From G965197405 sp965197405 (GTDB lineage: Bacteria > Chloroflexota > Dehalococcoidia > Lucifugimonadales > JAGWBF01), in NCBI GenBank assembly GCA_965197405.1, contig OZ240206.1, positions 2,790,001 to 2,854,000 on the forward strand: a stretch of DNA of 64,000 nucleotides, given 5' to 3'. Under the pieces are notes generated by a model, which had not been told where the DNA came from, made no database searches, and saw only the letters and a program-made list of their open reading frames with translations. The position numbers and the translations under genes are program-made. Below are positions 43,114-52,381 of this stretch, one piece after another (within the stretch, counting starts at the first letter, position 1; every line of letters begins with the position of its first letter).

Positions 43114-44397
43114 TCATAAAGCCGCAGCCGCCTTCGGATGGGCTATGTCCTTGCGATAGTGGGCGTCCTGGAAATGTACCCTCCTGATGTTGTCATAGAC
43201 CTTTTCTCTAGCGTGGGCCATCGTTGCCCCACGGCCTGCCACCGTCAGGACGCGTCCGCCGTCGGTGAAGACCTGGCCCTCTTCTCCCCTGTCTCCAGGC
43301 CTGGTCCCCGCGTGGAAGACCTCCACATCTGCATCCACGTCCTCAAGCCCTGTGACGGGCAGACCTCTGGCGTACTCCCCGGGGTAGCCACCCGAAGCCA
43401 TGACCACGCCCACGCACGCTCCCTCATTCCACTCAATGGACAGGTCTTCCATCCCGCCGCTTATGCAGGCCAGCATCACGTTCACCAGGTCCGTCTTCAG
43501 AAGAGGAAGGATGATCTGGGTCTCAGGGTCTCCCAGGCGGCAGTTGAACTCCAGTACCCTGGGGCCGTCGGGCGTGACCATCAGTCCGGCGTAAAGCACT
43601 CCCTTATAGGGTGCTCCCTCCTCCTTCAAGGCCCTTATCACGGGGGCCATTATCTCCTTCCCGACCCGGTCCGCCAACTCCGGCGTCCAGAACTCCGGCG
43701 GCGAGTAGCTGCCCATGCCGCCCGTATTCGGCCCGGCGTCGCCATCCAGGAGGCGCTTGTAGTCACGGGCGGCCACGAGGGGAGAGAGATGCTCCCCATC
43801 GGAAAAGGCGAAGACGCTCACCTCGCAGCCTTCCAGGTATTGTTCCACCACCACGACATCCCCCGCGACGCCGAGGGACCTGGCCTTCATGCAGTCATGC
43901 AGGGCCTTCAGGGCTTCGTCCCTGCCGGCGCAAACGAGAGCGCCCTTGCCCGCCGCCAGGCCGTCGGCCTTTACCACAACAGGCCCCTCGTGCTTCGACA
44001 AAAAGCTGTGGGCCTTGTCGTAGTCGTGGAAGACCTTGAACTCCGGGCCGGGGATGTCGTGTCTAAGCATAAGCCCCCTGGCGAAGGCTTTGCTGGCCTC
44101 TATCCGGGCTGCCGCCCGCGTGGGGCCAAAGATGGCAAGGCCGCGCTCACCGAACAGGTCAACTATACCCCTGGCCAGCGGGACCTCCGGCCCGACGATG
44201 GTGAGGTCAACGCTCTTTGCCATCGCCAGATCAGCCAGGCCCATCAGGTCTTCGATGGGACCCTTGAGGTTCACGCCAATGGACGCGGTGCCTGCATTAC
44301 CGGGCACGAGGAACAGCCTGTCCACCTGGCGGCTACCCGTAAGCTTCCAGGCGATGGCGTGCTCTCTGGCCCCTGAGCCGACTACAAGGATGTTCAT
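43114..44397 (-). CDS. purD: phosphoribosylamine--glycine ligase
   Basis: GAR synthetase, ATP-grasp enzyme of step two of purine synthesis. 427 residues. Signatures: MNILVVGSGAREHAIAWKL, IVGPEVPLARGIVDLF, VVKADGLAAGKGA, VVVEQYLEGCEVSVFAF, EFNCRLGDPETQ. Twelve bases after the tfoX-like gene. Confidence 0.96.
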   Translation of the reverse strand: MNILVVGSGAREHAIAWKLTGSRQVDRLFLVPGNAGTASIGVNLKGPIEDLMGLADLAMAKSVDLTIVGPEVPLARGIVDLFGERGLAIFGPTRAAARIEASKAFARGLMLRHDIPGPEFKVFHDYDKAHSFLSKHEGPVVVKADGLAAGKGALVCAGRDEALKALHDCMKARSLGVAGDVVVVEQYLEGCEVSVFAFSDGEHLSPLVAARDYKRLLDGDAGPNTGGMGSYSPPEFWTPELADRVGKEIMAPVIRALKEEGAPYKGVLYAGLMVTPDGPRVLEFNCRLGDPETQIILPLLKTDLVNVMLACISGGMEDLSIEWNEGACVGVVMASGGYPGEYARGLPVTGLEDVDADVEVFHAGTRPGDRGEEGQVFTDGGRVLTVAGRGATMAHAREKVYDNIRRVHFQDAHYRKDIAHPKAAAAL

Positions 44398-44409
44398 GCG
44401 GACGTATCC

Positions 44410-44793
44410 CTAAGCCTTGTCCCAATGGACGCCTTGTCTTGTTCTTCCGGACTTTCGGACCTGGTCTGTAGAGGCAACCCGGACATAACGGTAGCTCTGC
44501 TTAATCCAGGGAATCGCGCCTTCTATCCCCTCGGGACTGGCCAGGGGAAACTCCATCCAGTCGCCGAACTGGCCGTTCTGGCCGTGGATGAAGGGCCTGG
44601 CGCCGCCGCTTTCGGCAGCCCTGGCTTTTTCCTGCTGAGGTAGCCTGACCACCAGCTTGTCATCGTGTATGAAGGCAAACATTTTGTCGCCGGCCATATA
44701 GACCATAGACCCAAACATCTTGCGGGTGGAGACATCCCGCCAGGGTAGCAAACTTGCGTCCAGTTCGCCCTGTATTTCGGTGGAGAAGGCCAC
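44410..44793 (-). CDS. TfoX/Sxy N-terminal domain family protein
   Basis: 127 residues from a GTG start. Matches the TfoX N-terminal fold: VSTRKMFGSMVYMAGDKMFAF, KLVVRLPQQE, and a C-terminal IPWIKQSYRYV. In Proteobacteria TfoX regulates competence, but stand-alone N-domain proteins of this size are widespread and unstudied. Sits between guaA and purD with gaps of 9 and 12 bases. Confidence 0.85.
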   Translation of the reverse strand: MAFSTEIQGELDASLLPWRDVSTRKMFGSMVYMAGDKMFAFIHDDKLVVRLPQQEKARAAESGGARPFIHGQNGQFGDWMEFPLASPEGIEGAIPWIKQSYRYVRVASTDQVRKSGRTRQGVHWDKA

Positions 44794-44802
44794 TCTAAGG
44801 GT

Positions 44803-46470
44803 CTACTCCCACTCTATGGTCCCGGGCGGCTTGCTGGTGATGTCGTAGACCACGCGGTTCACACCTGGCACCTCGTTCACGATCCTGTTGGAGATGCGGG
44901 CCAGCACGTCATAGGGAAGGCGTACCCAGTCGGCGGTCATGGCGTCCTCGCTGCTCACTGCTCGTATAGCTACGACGTGGTTGTAGGTCCGGTAGTCTCC
45001 CATGACCCCCACGCTCCTGCTATCAGTGAGAACGGCAAAGCTCTGCCAGAGCTGGTGATAGAGATTGGCGGCCTTGATCTCGTCTATGACGATCCAGTCG
45101 CAGCTCTGAAGAATGTCCAGCTTCTCTTTTGTCACCTCGCCTATAATACGAATGGCCAAGCCCGGGCCTGGAAAGGGCTGGCGATGGACCATTTCCTGGG
45201 GAAGCCCCAGGGCAAGCCCTATCTCCCGCACCTCGTCTTTGAAGAGATACCTGAGAGGCTCTATCAGCTTTAGCTTCATGTCACTGGGCAGGCCGCCCAC
45301 GTTGTGATGAGTCTTTATCCTAGCGGCGGCCTTGTTCTCGGGGGTGCGGCTCTCTATGACGTCCGGGTAAAGGGTGCCCTGGGCCAGAAACTCGGTGTTC
45401 TCCAGCTCCTCCGCCGCTTCTTCAAACACATGAATGAATTCCTCTCCTACAACCCGGCGCTTCTCTTCGGGGTCGCTTACTCCGCTCAAACGGCTGATGA
45501 AACGTCCGGAAGCGTCCATGTAGACCAGGTTGAGCTGGAGATTGCGCCTGAAGGTGTCTAGGACACGCTCAGGCTCCTCCCGGCGGAGCAGACCGTTGTT
45601 GACAAAGATGCAGGTCAACTGGTTGCCGACGGCCTGGTGTACCAGGGTGGCCGTCACCGCCGAGTCAACCCCTCCGGACAGGGCGCATATTACCTTGCCA
45701 TCGCCGACCTGCTGCTTGATGGAGTCCAGGGACTGCTTTACGAAGTTCAGTGGAGTCCATGTGCCCCGGCAGCCGCAGATATGGTACAGAAAGTTCTCAA
45801 GAATAGTCTTGCCGTGAACGGTATGGACCACCTCGGGATGGAACTGAAGCCCGAAGATGTTGCCCTCGCTGCCGACGACTGCCACGGAGGAATTATCGGT
45901 ATAGGCCAGGGATACAAACCCTGGAGGAAGCTCCTCAATCTGGTCGCCGTGGCTCATCCAGACCGGCATCGAAGTCGGCAAGTTGGCAAACAGGGGAGAT
46001 AGCAGTGTATTCTGGTGAAGCACCGCGTGGCCGTACTCCCTCTTGAGGCCCCGCACCACCCGCCCGCCCAGCTGGTGGGTCAATGCCTGCATCCCGTAGC
46101 AGATACCCAGGACAGGAATGCGCTTCTCGTAGACCCAGGTGGGGGCAAGACCGGCCCCCTCGTCGTAGACGCTGGAGGGACCTCCCGATAGTATCACACC
46201 CTTGGGGTTGATGTAGGACACCTGGTCCCAGGTGGCGTCGGGCGGCACGATCTCGCAATACACTTTAAGCTCTCGCACACGGCGGGCGATGAGGCGGCTA
46301 TATTGAGAGCCGAAGTCCACTATCAGTATGCCTTCGCCCACCCCTTGAGGCCCGGTCTCCAGCTCCGGGCTGTTGCTCTCCTTCCCTTCGGCTATCTCCA
46401 GATAGGTCGAGACTTCAAGGTGGTCGCTGGTGGCCACTCTCCGGTTTGGAGACAATTGCTTCTCTGTCAT
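44803..46470 (-). CDS. guaA: GMP synthase (glutamine-hydrolysing)
   Basis: XMP to GMP. 555 residues from the ATG at 46470 (aggga-agtg upstream); a longer frame to 46515 lacks support. After a 47-residue N-terminal extension comes the class I amidotransferase (ILIVDFGSQYSRLIARRV, VILSGGPSSVYDEG, Cys in LGICYGMQ, His/Glu in LQFHPEVVHT), the ATP pyrophosphatase P-loop (ICALSGGVDSAVTA) and the dimerisation domain ending KPPGTIEWE. First gene of the minus-strand purine run. Confidence 0.96.
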   Translation of the reverse strand: MTEKQLSPNRRVATSDHLEVSTYLEIAEGKESNSPELETGPQGVGEGILIVDFGSQYSRLIARRVRELKVYCEIVPPDATWDQVSYINPKGVILSGGPSSVYDEGAGLAPTWVYEKRIPVLGICYGMQALTHQLGGRVVRGLKREYGHAVLHQNTLLSPLFANLPTSMPVWMSHGDQIEELPPGFVSLAYTDNSSVAVVGSEGNIFGLQFHPEVVHTVHGKTILENFLYHICGCRGTWTPLNFVKQSLDSIKQQVGDGKVICALSGGVDSAVTATLVHQAVGNQLTCIFVNNGLLRREEPERVLDTFRRNLQLNLVYMDASGRFISRLSGVSDPEEKRRVVGEEFIHVFEEAAEELENTEFLAQGTLYPDVIESRTPENKAAARIKTHHNVGGLPSDMKLKLIEPLRYLFKDEVREIGLALGLPQEMVHRQPFPGPGLAIRIIGEVTKEKLDILQSCDWIVIDEIKAANLYHQLWQSFAVLTDSRSVGVMGDYRTYNHVVAIRAVSSEDAMTADWVRLPYDVLARISNRIVNEVPGVNRVVYDITSKPPGTIEWE

Positions 46471-46505
46471 CACTTCCCTGAAATGCTTTGCTACGGCTCG
46501 ACCCC

Positions 46506-46534
46506 AGCTTAGCACCTGTGATATACTCGGTCAA
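46506..46534 (-). promoter_or_regulatory. possible promoter of the guaA/purine operon
   Basis: TTGACC (46534-46529), 17-base spacer, TAAGCT (46511-46506); the -10 is weak. A plus-strand TATACT at 46522-46527 may serve tsaC, making this a divergent promoter region. Confidence 0.4.
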
Positions 46535-46573
46535 GCAGCCAGAGGGACCTCAACAGACCAGTAAATAACCCGG

Positions 46574-47227
46574 ATGCATGACTACACCAACCTCGACAGG
46601 GCGATAGAAGAAGCAATCAGCGTGCTGGGTAGGAAGGGCGTCATAGCCTTTCCTACCGATACACTGTATGGCCTGGGAGCTGACGCCTTCTGCACCGAGG
46701 CCCTGGAGAGAGTCTTCGAGATAAAGGGCAGGCCGGGAGCGATGGCCTTGCCCATTCTTGTGGAGGCGATTCAAGACCTGGAGCGGCTGGTCATTGACGT
46801 ACCGGACACGGCTTGGGCGCTGGCGGACCGTTTCTGGCCCGGCCCTCTAACCCTGGTACTCAAGAAATCTTCAGAGGTCCCCGATATTGCGACCGGCGGC
46901 AGGGACTCGGTAGCGGTGAGGATGCCCGACCACCCGGTGCCCAGGGCCTTGGTCCGGGGGCTGGGCAGGCCCATTACGGGCACCAGCGCCAACCCCAGCG
47001 GAGGCCCCAACCCGACGACCGCACAGGACGTTAAGATGCTCTTGGGGGACAGGGTGGACTATATCATAGATGGGGGGCCGGCCATGATCGGGACCCCTTC
47101 AACAGTCCTGGACCTCACGAGGGCCAGCCCCGTGCTTCTGCGCCCGGGGGCCATAGACTACGACTCCCTCCAGTCCCTCTGCTCAATGCCTGTGGAAATC
47201 GCCGGTGGCCCTGGCAAGGCCATATAA
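46574..47227 (+). CDS. tsaC: threonylcarbamoyl-AMP synthase (Sua5/YrdC/YciO family)
   Basis: Makes the intermediate for t6A37 in ANN-decoding tRNAs. 217 residues, YrdC domain only: AFPTDTLYGLGADAF, KGRPGAMALPIL, WPGPLTLVLKK, VAVRMPDHPVPRAL, GTSANPSGGPNPTTAQDV. The last residues (GGPGKAI and the stop) are encoded by the start of repeat B5, so the insertion replaced the native C-terminus. Divergent from guaA. Confidence 0.92.
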   Translation: MHDYTNLDRAIEEAISVLGRKGVIAFPTDTLYGLGADAFCTEALERVFEIKGRPGAMALPILVEAIQDLERLVIDVPDTAWALADRFWPGPLTLVLKKSSEVPDIATGGRDSVAVRMPDHPVPRALVRGLGRPITGTSANPSGGPNPTTAQDVKMLLGDRVDYIIDGGPAMIGTPSTVLDLTRASPVLLRPGAIDYDSLQSLCSMPVEIAGGPGKAI

Positions 47228-47340
47228 GAGGATAAAAAGGGTGGCCCCGCTTCTCGTCACTCCCGCGAAAGCGGGAGTCCAAAAATGCCAGATAGTTTCC
47301 CGCTCTCGCGGGAAAGACAGGCATGCATTTTCATGGTAAT
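47207..47340. repeat. dispersed repeat family B, copy B5
   Basis: ggtggccctggcaaggccat, ataagaggat, then gtcactcccgcgaaagcggg hairpin and a second hairpin tttcccgctctcgcgggaaa. The first 21 bases are inside the tsaC frame and include its stop codon. Confidence 0.8.
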
Positions 47341-47358
47341 ACCCGATAGTGAGAAGTA

Positions 47359-47856
47359 TTGAGTAAAAAGCTCATAGCGATAGGGAGCGATCATCGCGGG
47401 TTCCCCCTGAAGCAGTCCCTGGTCCCCCTTCTTGCCGAGTTGGGCTATCACCACAAGGACGTGGGCTGCTACGACGGAGAGCATGTGGACTATCCGGACG
47501 TGGCGGAAAAGGTGGCCAGGGCCGTCGCAGAAGGGGAAGCCGACTGTGGCGTGCTCATCTGCGGCACGGGCATAGGGATGAGCATAGCTGCTAACAAGGT
47601 CCCAGGCGTACGGGCTGCTTTGTGTTCAGACCCTCTCAGCGCCTCAATGGCCCGCCAGCACAACGACGCCAACGTTCTCTGCTTGGGTGGAGCTATGGTG
47701 GGCGAGTGGATAGCCAGGGAGATAGCTACAGTCTACCTCTCCACCGAGTTCGACGGTGGAAGGCACGAGCGCCGGTTGCGGAAGATTGCACTCATGGAGA
47801 GCGAGTCCCATATCATGGAGCACCAACCGCCGGGGAAGGCCCGGCCCCAAGAGTAA
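47359..47856 (+). CDS. rpiB: ribose-5-phosphate isomerase B
   Basis: 165 residues from a TTG start (MSKKLIAIGSDHRGF). RpiB/LacAB fold: GSDHRGFPLK, GCYDGEHVDYPD, catalytic Cys in ICGTGIGMSIAANK, RQHNDANVLCLGG. Interconverts ribulose-5-P and ribose-5-P. Precedes the prenyl synthase homologue by 22 bases. Confidence 0.94.
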   Translation: MSKKLIAIGSDHRGFPLKQSLVPLLAELGYHHKDVGCYDGEHVDYPDVAEKVARAVAEGEADCGVLICGTGIGMSIAANKVPGVRAALCSDPLSASMARQHNDANVLCLGGAMVGEWIAREIATVYLSTEFDGGRHERRLRKIALMESESHIMEHQPPGKARPQE

Positions 47857-47878
47857 AAAGGGTAAAATCAGGGGTAAA

Positions 47879-48925
47879 ATGACGCAAGCATCTGACCTTT
47901 TCTACTCCAGGTACAGACAGGCCTTGGAGGAGGAGCTACGGCAGACCTTCGCCTGGCAGGAGGGCCTGCTGTACAACATGCTCCTCTACCAGCTGGGCTG
48001 GATGGATGACCAGGGTACGCCCGTTTCCGGCCTGTCCGGCGAGCGCATACATCCCGTCCTGTCCCTTCTTTCCTGCGAGTCTCTCGTGGGCAAGCACGAC
48101 CCGGCTCTGCCCGCGGCTGCCGCCGTGGAGCTGGTCCACAACTTTGCCCTCATACACGAAGACGTCCAGTCCGGAAGCCCCAACCGGGGTCAACGCCCCA
48201 CCGTGTGGTGGATATGGGGCCCCGGCCAGGCCATCAATGCCGGTGATGGGATGCACGCCCTCGCCCGCGTTGCCCTCATGCGCCTACGGGACCGGGGCAT
48301 GGCCGCTTCCCGGGTCCTTGATGCCATGCGACTCCTGGACGAGTCATGCCTGACTATGTGCGAAGGCCAGTACATGGACCTGGTCTTTCAAGAGAAGCTG
48401 GAGGTGGGAGTGAATTCCTACCTCAAGATGGCGACTGCGAAGACTGGCGCCCTGATGTCCTGCGCGATGGGGCTGGGAGCGCTGGCGGCCACGGAAGACG
48501 ATGACTCGGTGCGCGCCTTCCAAGAGTGCGGAAAGGCCCTTGGGGTAGCCTACCAGATAAGGGCCGACGTTCAGGATCTCTGGGCTACTTCCGGAGAAGG
48601 AATGCCCTCCGATAACGTGCTGAACAAGAAGAAGCTTCTGCCCATAGTCTACACCCTGGAGGTCGGGGACATACGCACGAAGCGAGAGCTTGGCACTATA
48701 TACTTCAAGCGAGTCTTGGAGCCGGACGACGTGCGGCAAGTCATCAATATCCTGAATGAAAAGTCTGCGCTGGAACATGCGGAGAAAATGATCAGGTCCC
48801 ACTGCCGGCAGGCTATGGAATCTCTGAAAAACGTGGGCATCTCCCCCTGGGGTCTGGAGGAGCTGGAGAAGCTGTGCGAGCACATAACGGCATGGGACGA
48901 TAAAGCATGGCAAAACGAACGCTGA
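47879..48925 (+). CDS. polyprenyl synthetase family protein with degenerate active site
   Basis: 348 residues from ATG 47879, behind aggggtaaa. All-alpha prenyltransferase fold is clear (VELVHNFALIHED, GPGQAINAGDGMHALA, YLKMATAKTGALMSC, SDNVLNKKKLLPIVY). Key residues differ: the first Asp-rich motif DDxxD reads EDVQS (94-98), the second reads ADVQD, and the substrate-binding GGKR-x-RP reads SGERIHP (53-59). Normal isoprenyl chain elongation is therefore doubtful; it may have another substrate, act in a heteromer, or be regulatory. Overlaps pgk by 19 bases. Confidence 0.85.
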   Translation: MTQASDLFYSRYRQALEEELRQTFAWQEGLLYNMLLYQLGWMDDQGTPVSGLSGERIHPVLSLLSCESLVGKHDPALPAAAAVELVHNFALIHEDVQSGSPNRGQRPTVWWIWGPGQAINAGDGMHALARVALMRLRDRGMAASRVLDAMRLLDESCLTMCEGQYMDLVFQEKLEVGVNSYLKMATAKTGALMSCAMGLGALAATEDDDSVRAFQECGKALGVAYQIRADVQDLWATSGEGMPSDNVLNKKKLLPIVYTLEVGDIRTKRELGTIYFKRVLEPDDVRQVINILNEKSALEHAEKMIRSHCRQAMESLKNVGISPWGLEELEKLCEHITAWDDKAWQNER

Positions 48926-50109
48926 AAGACGCGGATGTCCGCGGCAAGCGCGTCCTGGTGAGGGTGGACTTCAATGTCCCCATCGAGCAGGGCGTTGAAG
49001 CGATAGCCTCCTATGACCAACGCCTGAGAGCGACCCTTCCGACCATCCAGTACCTCCTGAAGCAAAACTGCAAGGTCATCCTCTGCTCCCACCTGGGGCG
49101 TCCGAATGGCAAGGTGGTGGGAGAGCTGCGCATGGCCCCAGTTGTGGACCGGCTGTCTCTGCTGCTATCACGACCGGTCAAGAGTATGAAGGACTGCACC
49201 GGCCCCGAGGTGGAGTCATCCGTAGCCGGGATGTCCGGCGGCGATATAGTCATGCTGGAAAACCTGCGCTTTCACCCTGGCGAGGAGAAAAACGACCCGG
49301 AGTTTGCCAGCGCCCTGGCTTCCCTGGCAGACCTGTTCGTGATGGACGCCTTCGCCGTCGCCCATCGTGGACATGCCTCCACCGTGGGCGTGCCCAGCTA
49401 TTTGCCTTCGGTCGCGGGCCTCCTGGTGCAGCGGGAGCTGGAGCTTATGGGAAAGGCCCTGGACAACCCCGCGAGGCCGCTGGCGGCCCTCTTGGGGGGC
49501 GCCAAGGTAAGTGACAAGATTATGGTCCTGGAAAACCTCCTCGACAGGATAGACCGGCTATTCATTGGAGGAGGAATGTCCGTCACCTTTCTCAGCGCAT
49601 TGGGCCACCGGACTGGTGCGTCGTCAGTCGAAGAAGACAACCTGGACTTCGCCTCCCAGATTCTCCGGCGGGCCGCAGATAAAGGTATTGACGTCCATCT
49701 CCCTAAAGATGTGGTCGTCTCCGACGAGTTCAGCGCGGACTCCGGACGTAGCCGCGCAGTGCCTGTAGACCGAGTCACAGCCGGGTCCTATGTCATGGAC
49801 ATCGGCCCCGAAGCTGTTGCAGACTTTGCGACAGGACTTGGGGCCTGCAAGACCGTCATCTGGAACGGGCCTATGGGCGTGTTCGAGTTCCCTCCCTTTG
49901 CCGATGGCACGCGCCGGATAGCCGAGGCCCTCGCGGCCCTGGATGCGACCGTCGTGGTAGGCGGCGGCTCCACTGCCGAGGCCGTGGAAAATCTGGGCCT
50001 GATGGACAGAATGACCCACGTATCAACGGGCGGCGGCGCCTCCCTGGAGTTCATGGAAGGAAAGGAGCTGCCGGGGATCGCCGCTCTGCCGGACAAAAGC
50101 TCGTCATGA
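48907..50109 (+). CDS. pgk: phosphoglycerate kinase
   Basis: 1,3-bisphosphoglycerate plus ADP to 3-phosphoglycerate plus ATP. 400 residues. Signatures: VLVRVDFNVP, CSHLGRPNGK, LENLRFHPGEEKNDP, GGAKVSDKI, NGPMGVFEFPPFADGT, VVGGGSTAEAVE. Start overlaps the upstream gene by 19 bases. Followed by repeat B6, then apgM and tpiA. Confidence 0.96.
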   Translation: MAKRTLKDADVRGKRVLVRVDFNVPIEQGVEAIASYDQRLRATLPTIQYLLKQNCKVILCSHLGRPNGKVVGELRMAPVVDRLSLLLSRPVKSMKDCTGPEVESSVAGMSGGDIVMLENLRFHPGEEKNDPEFASALASLADLFVMDAFAVAHRGHASTVGVPSYLPSVAGLLVQRELELMGKALDNPARPLAALLGGAKVSDKIMVLENLLDRIDRLFIGGGMSVTFLSALGHRTGASSVEEDNLDFASQILRRAADKGIDVHLPKDVVVSDEFSADSGRSRAVPVDRVTAGSYVMDIGPEAVADFATGLGACKTVIWNGPMGVFEFPPFADGTRRIAEALAALDATVVVGGGSTAEAVENLGLMDRMTHVSTGGGASLEFMEGKELPGIAALPDKSSS

Positions 50110-50142
50110 GCCTCCCGGACCGTTCTCATGAAAATAACCTTC

Positions 50143-50285
50143 GTCATACCCGCGAAAGTGGGTATCCCCGGCTTCTGGACTCCCGCTCCCCGTTTCCACG
50201 GGGACAAGCTTCGCGGGAGTGACGGTGGGGAGTCCAGCGGCCATTTTCATCCTTCCTACGTGGCCCTGGCGAGGCCATCCGTAAT
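50143..50285. repeat. dispersed repeat family B, copy B6
   Basis: gtcatacccgcgaaagtgggtatcc, then ggactcccgc...gcgggagtgac with an inserted hairpin (tccccgtttccacgggga), then the distal arm gtccagcggccattttcatcc. Same nested design as B2. Confidence 0.8.
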
Positions 50286-50305
50286 TCCCCCGGAAGAGGA
50301 CCGCG

Positions 50306-51511
50306 ATGATTGACCTGGATGTTATAAAGGACTCTTACGTCACCACGCCCTCCAAAATCGTGATGCTGGTGGTGGATGGGCTGGGCGGTCTGCCCAACCC
50401 CGATACCCGGCTCTCGGAGCTTGAAACCGCCAACACGCCCAACCTGGACCTGTTGGCCCGGGAGAGCGCCTGCGGGCTGACCATCCCCGTGTTGCCCGGC
50501 GTTACCCCCGGCAGTGGCCCTGGACACCTGGCCCTCTTCGGTTATGATCCCCTGAAGTACCTCATCGGGAGAGGGGCACTGGAGGCCCTGGGCATTGACA
50601 TTGACCTCAGAGAGGGGGACATCTCAGCCAGGGGCAACTTCTGTACCGTAGACTCGCAGGGACTCCTCGTAGACCGCAGGGCCGGGCGCATCCCTTCGGA
50701 GGTCTCGCTCCCCCTGTGCAGGGACATGAATGAGATTCAGGTAGACGGGGTTGATCTGAATGTCCACCCGGTGGAGGGCTACCGGTTTGTGCTCCATTTG
50801 AAAGGTGATGGACTGAGCGATATGGTCACGGAGACAGACCCTCAGCGCACCGGGCTACCGGCCCTGGAGGCGAAAGCCCTGGCCCCCGACGGAGAAAAGA
50901 CCGCCAGGGTTGTGAACGAGTTTGTCAAACAGACCAGGGACCTGATTAAAGAGGAGGAGCGAGCCAATATGGTGCTGCTCAGGGGTTTTTCCGGCCTGCC
51001 CCATCTGCCGGGAATAGGAGACAGGTACGGGTTGACCCCCGCAGCCATCGCCGCATACCCCATGTATCGCGGCCTCGCTTCCCTGGTGGGCATGAAGGTC
51101 ATTCCCACGGGCAGGACATTCTCGGAAGAGCTGGACACGTTGTACCAGCACTACGAGGACCACGACTTTTTCTATATCCACTACAAGCCCGCCGACGCCG
51201 CCGGGGAGGATGGCGATTTCGAGGCCAAGGTGAGGGCATTGGAGGACCTGGACTCCCACATCCCCCGGTTGAGGCAGTTGGGGCCGGACGTCCTCACGAT
51301 AGCCGGAGACCACTCCACGCCCGCCATCATGGCCGCCCATAGCTGGCACCCCGTGCCTTTCCTGGTCCACTCGCCATTGACGCGGGGCGAAGGCGTAGAC
51401 TCCTTCTCAGAGCGCACCTGTGGTAGTGGTCCATTGGGCAGGCTGCCCGCAACCCAGGCCATGCTTCTTACCCTTGCTCACGCGGGCAAGCTGATGAAGT
51501 TCGGCGCGTGA
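50306..51511 (+). CDS. apgM: 2,3-bisphosphoglycerate-independent phosphoglycerate mutase, archaeal type
   Basis: 401 residues, alkaline-phosphatase superfamily. Metal site Asp in MLVVDGLGGLP, putative phospho-Ser in PGSGPGHLALFGYDP, LEALGIDIDLREGDISARGNF in sections, YIHYKPADAAGEDGDFEAKV in sections, and DHSTPAIMAAHSWHPVPFLV in sections carrying the Asp and His metal ligands. Follows pgk and precedes tpiA by 55 bases, so the three form a lower-glycolysis group. Confidence 0.94.
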   Translation: MIDLDVIKDSYVTTPSKIVMLVVDGLGGLPNPDTRLSELETANTPNLDLLARESACGLTIPVLPGVTPGSGPGHLALFGYDPLKYLIGRGALEALGIDIDLREGDISARGNFCTVDSQGLLVDRRAGRIPSEVSLPLCRDMNEIQVDGVDLNVHPVEGYRFVLHLKGDGLSDMVTETDPQRTGLPALEAKALAPDGEKTARVVNEFVKQTRDLIKEEERANMVLLRGFSGLPHLPGIGDRYGLTPAAIAAYPMYRGLASLVGMKVIPTGRTFSEELDTLYQHYEDHDFFYIHYKPADAAGEDGDFEAKVRALEDLDSHIPRLRQLGPDVLTIAGDHSTPAIMAAHSWHPVPFLVHSPLTRGEGVDSFSERTCGSGPLGRLPATQAMLLTLAHAGKLMKFGA

Positions 51512-51566
51512 CCGTTAGTACCCGACCACCCGGCACAGCCTTTTACAATCTCTTGAGGATATAATC

Positions 51567-52334
51567 ATGCCTGTTCCCATAGTCGTTGGCAACTGGAAGA
51601 TGAACACCTCGGTGAGCGAGGCCCTCAAGCTGGCCCTGGATATGAAGGAGGCCCTTGAGCCTGTGCAGCGAGTTGAAAAGGTGATTTGCCCCCCGTTCAT
51701 ATCCCTGGAGCCGGTCAGCAGGGCAATACAGGGAAGCTCGGTCAAGCTGGGCGCTCAGAATATGCACTATCAAGAGAAGGGGGCCTTCACCGGAGAGGTA
51801 TCTCCCCCAATGCTGGCTGATATGTGTCAGTATGTGATCCTTGGGCACTCTGAGCGAAGGCAGCACTTCGGCGAAAGCGATGCGCTGATAAATCTCAAGG
51901 TAAAGGCCGCTTGCGAGGCAGGGCTGAGGCCTATTCTTTGCGTCGGTGAGACCCTGGAGCAGCGTGAGGAGGGGCGGGCTGCCGATGTCGTTGCAGGCCA
52001 GGTGAAAGCCGGCCTCGATAGTTTACATAATATATCAGGGGTTGTGATGGCCTATGAGCCTATCTGGGCCATCGGCACCGGCGTTGCGGCCACCCCAGGG
52101 ACCGCTTCGGAGGTAATGGGCGGCGTCATCCTGCGGACACTCGCCGAGATTTATGGAGAGCAGGTGGCGGCGCAGGTGCCCCTGCTCTACGGGGGCAGCG
52201 TAAACGCCGATAACGTCGAGGGGTTTGTCAACGAGAAGAGCATCCACGGCGCTCTCGTAGGCGGGGCCAGCCTTCGGGCCGACCAGTTCGCGGAGATAGC
52301 CTGGAAAACGGCCCGGTCCAAGGACCCAGGGTAA
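51567..52334 (+). CDS. tpiA: triosephosphate isomerase
   Basis: 255 residues. NWKMN (substrate Lys), catalytic His in VILGHSERRQ, catalytic Glu in AYEPIWAIGTG, phosphate loop YGGSVNADN. Last gene of the glycolytic group, converging with the alpha/beta hydrolase. Confidence 0.97.
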   Translation: MPVPIVVGNWKMNTSVSEALKLALDMKEALEPVQRVEKVICPPFISLEPVSRAIQGSSVKLGAQNMHYQEKGAFTGEVSPPMLADMCQYVILGHSERRQHFGESDALINLKVKAACEAGLRPILCVGETLEQREEGRAADVVAGQVKAGLDSLHNISGVVMAYEPIWAIGTGVAATPGTASEVMGGVILRTLAEIYGEQVAAQVPLLYGGSVNADNVEGFVNEKSIHGALVGGASLRADQFAEIAWKTARSKDPG

Positions 52335-52381
52335 AATAGGTCTGCTGGCCTTGACCTAGACCGCGAAGTCGCCGCGCCCCG

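Noticed and set aside
43138..44376. 412-codon plus-strand frame opposite purD
   Set aside because: Antisense shadow of purD.
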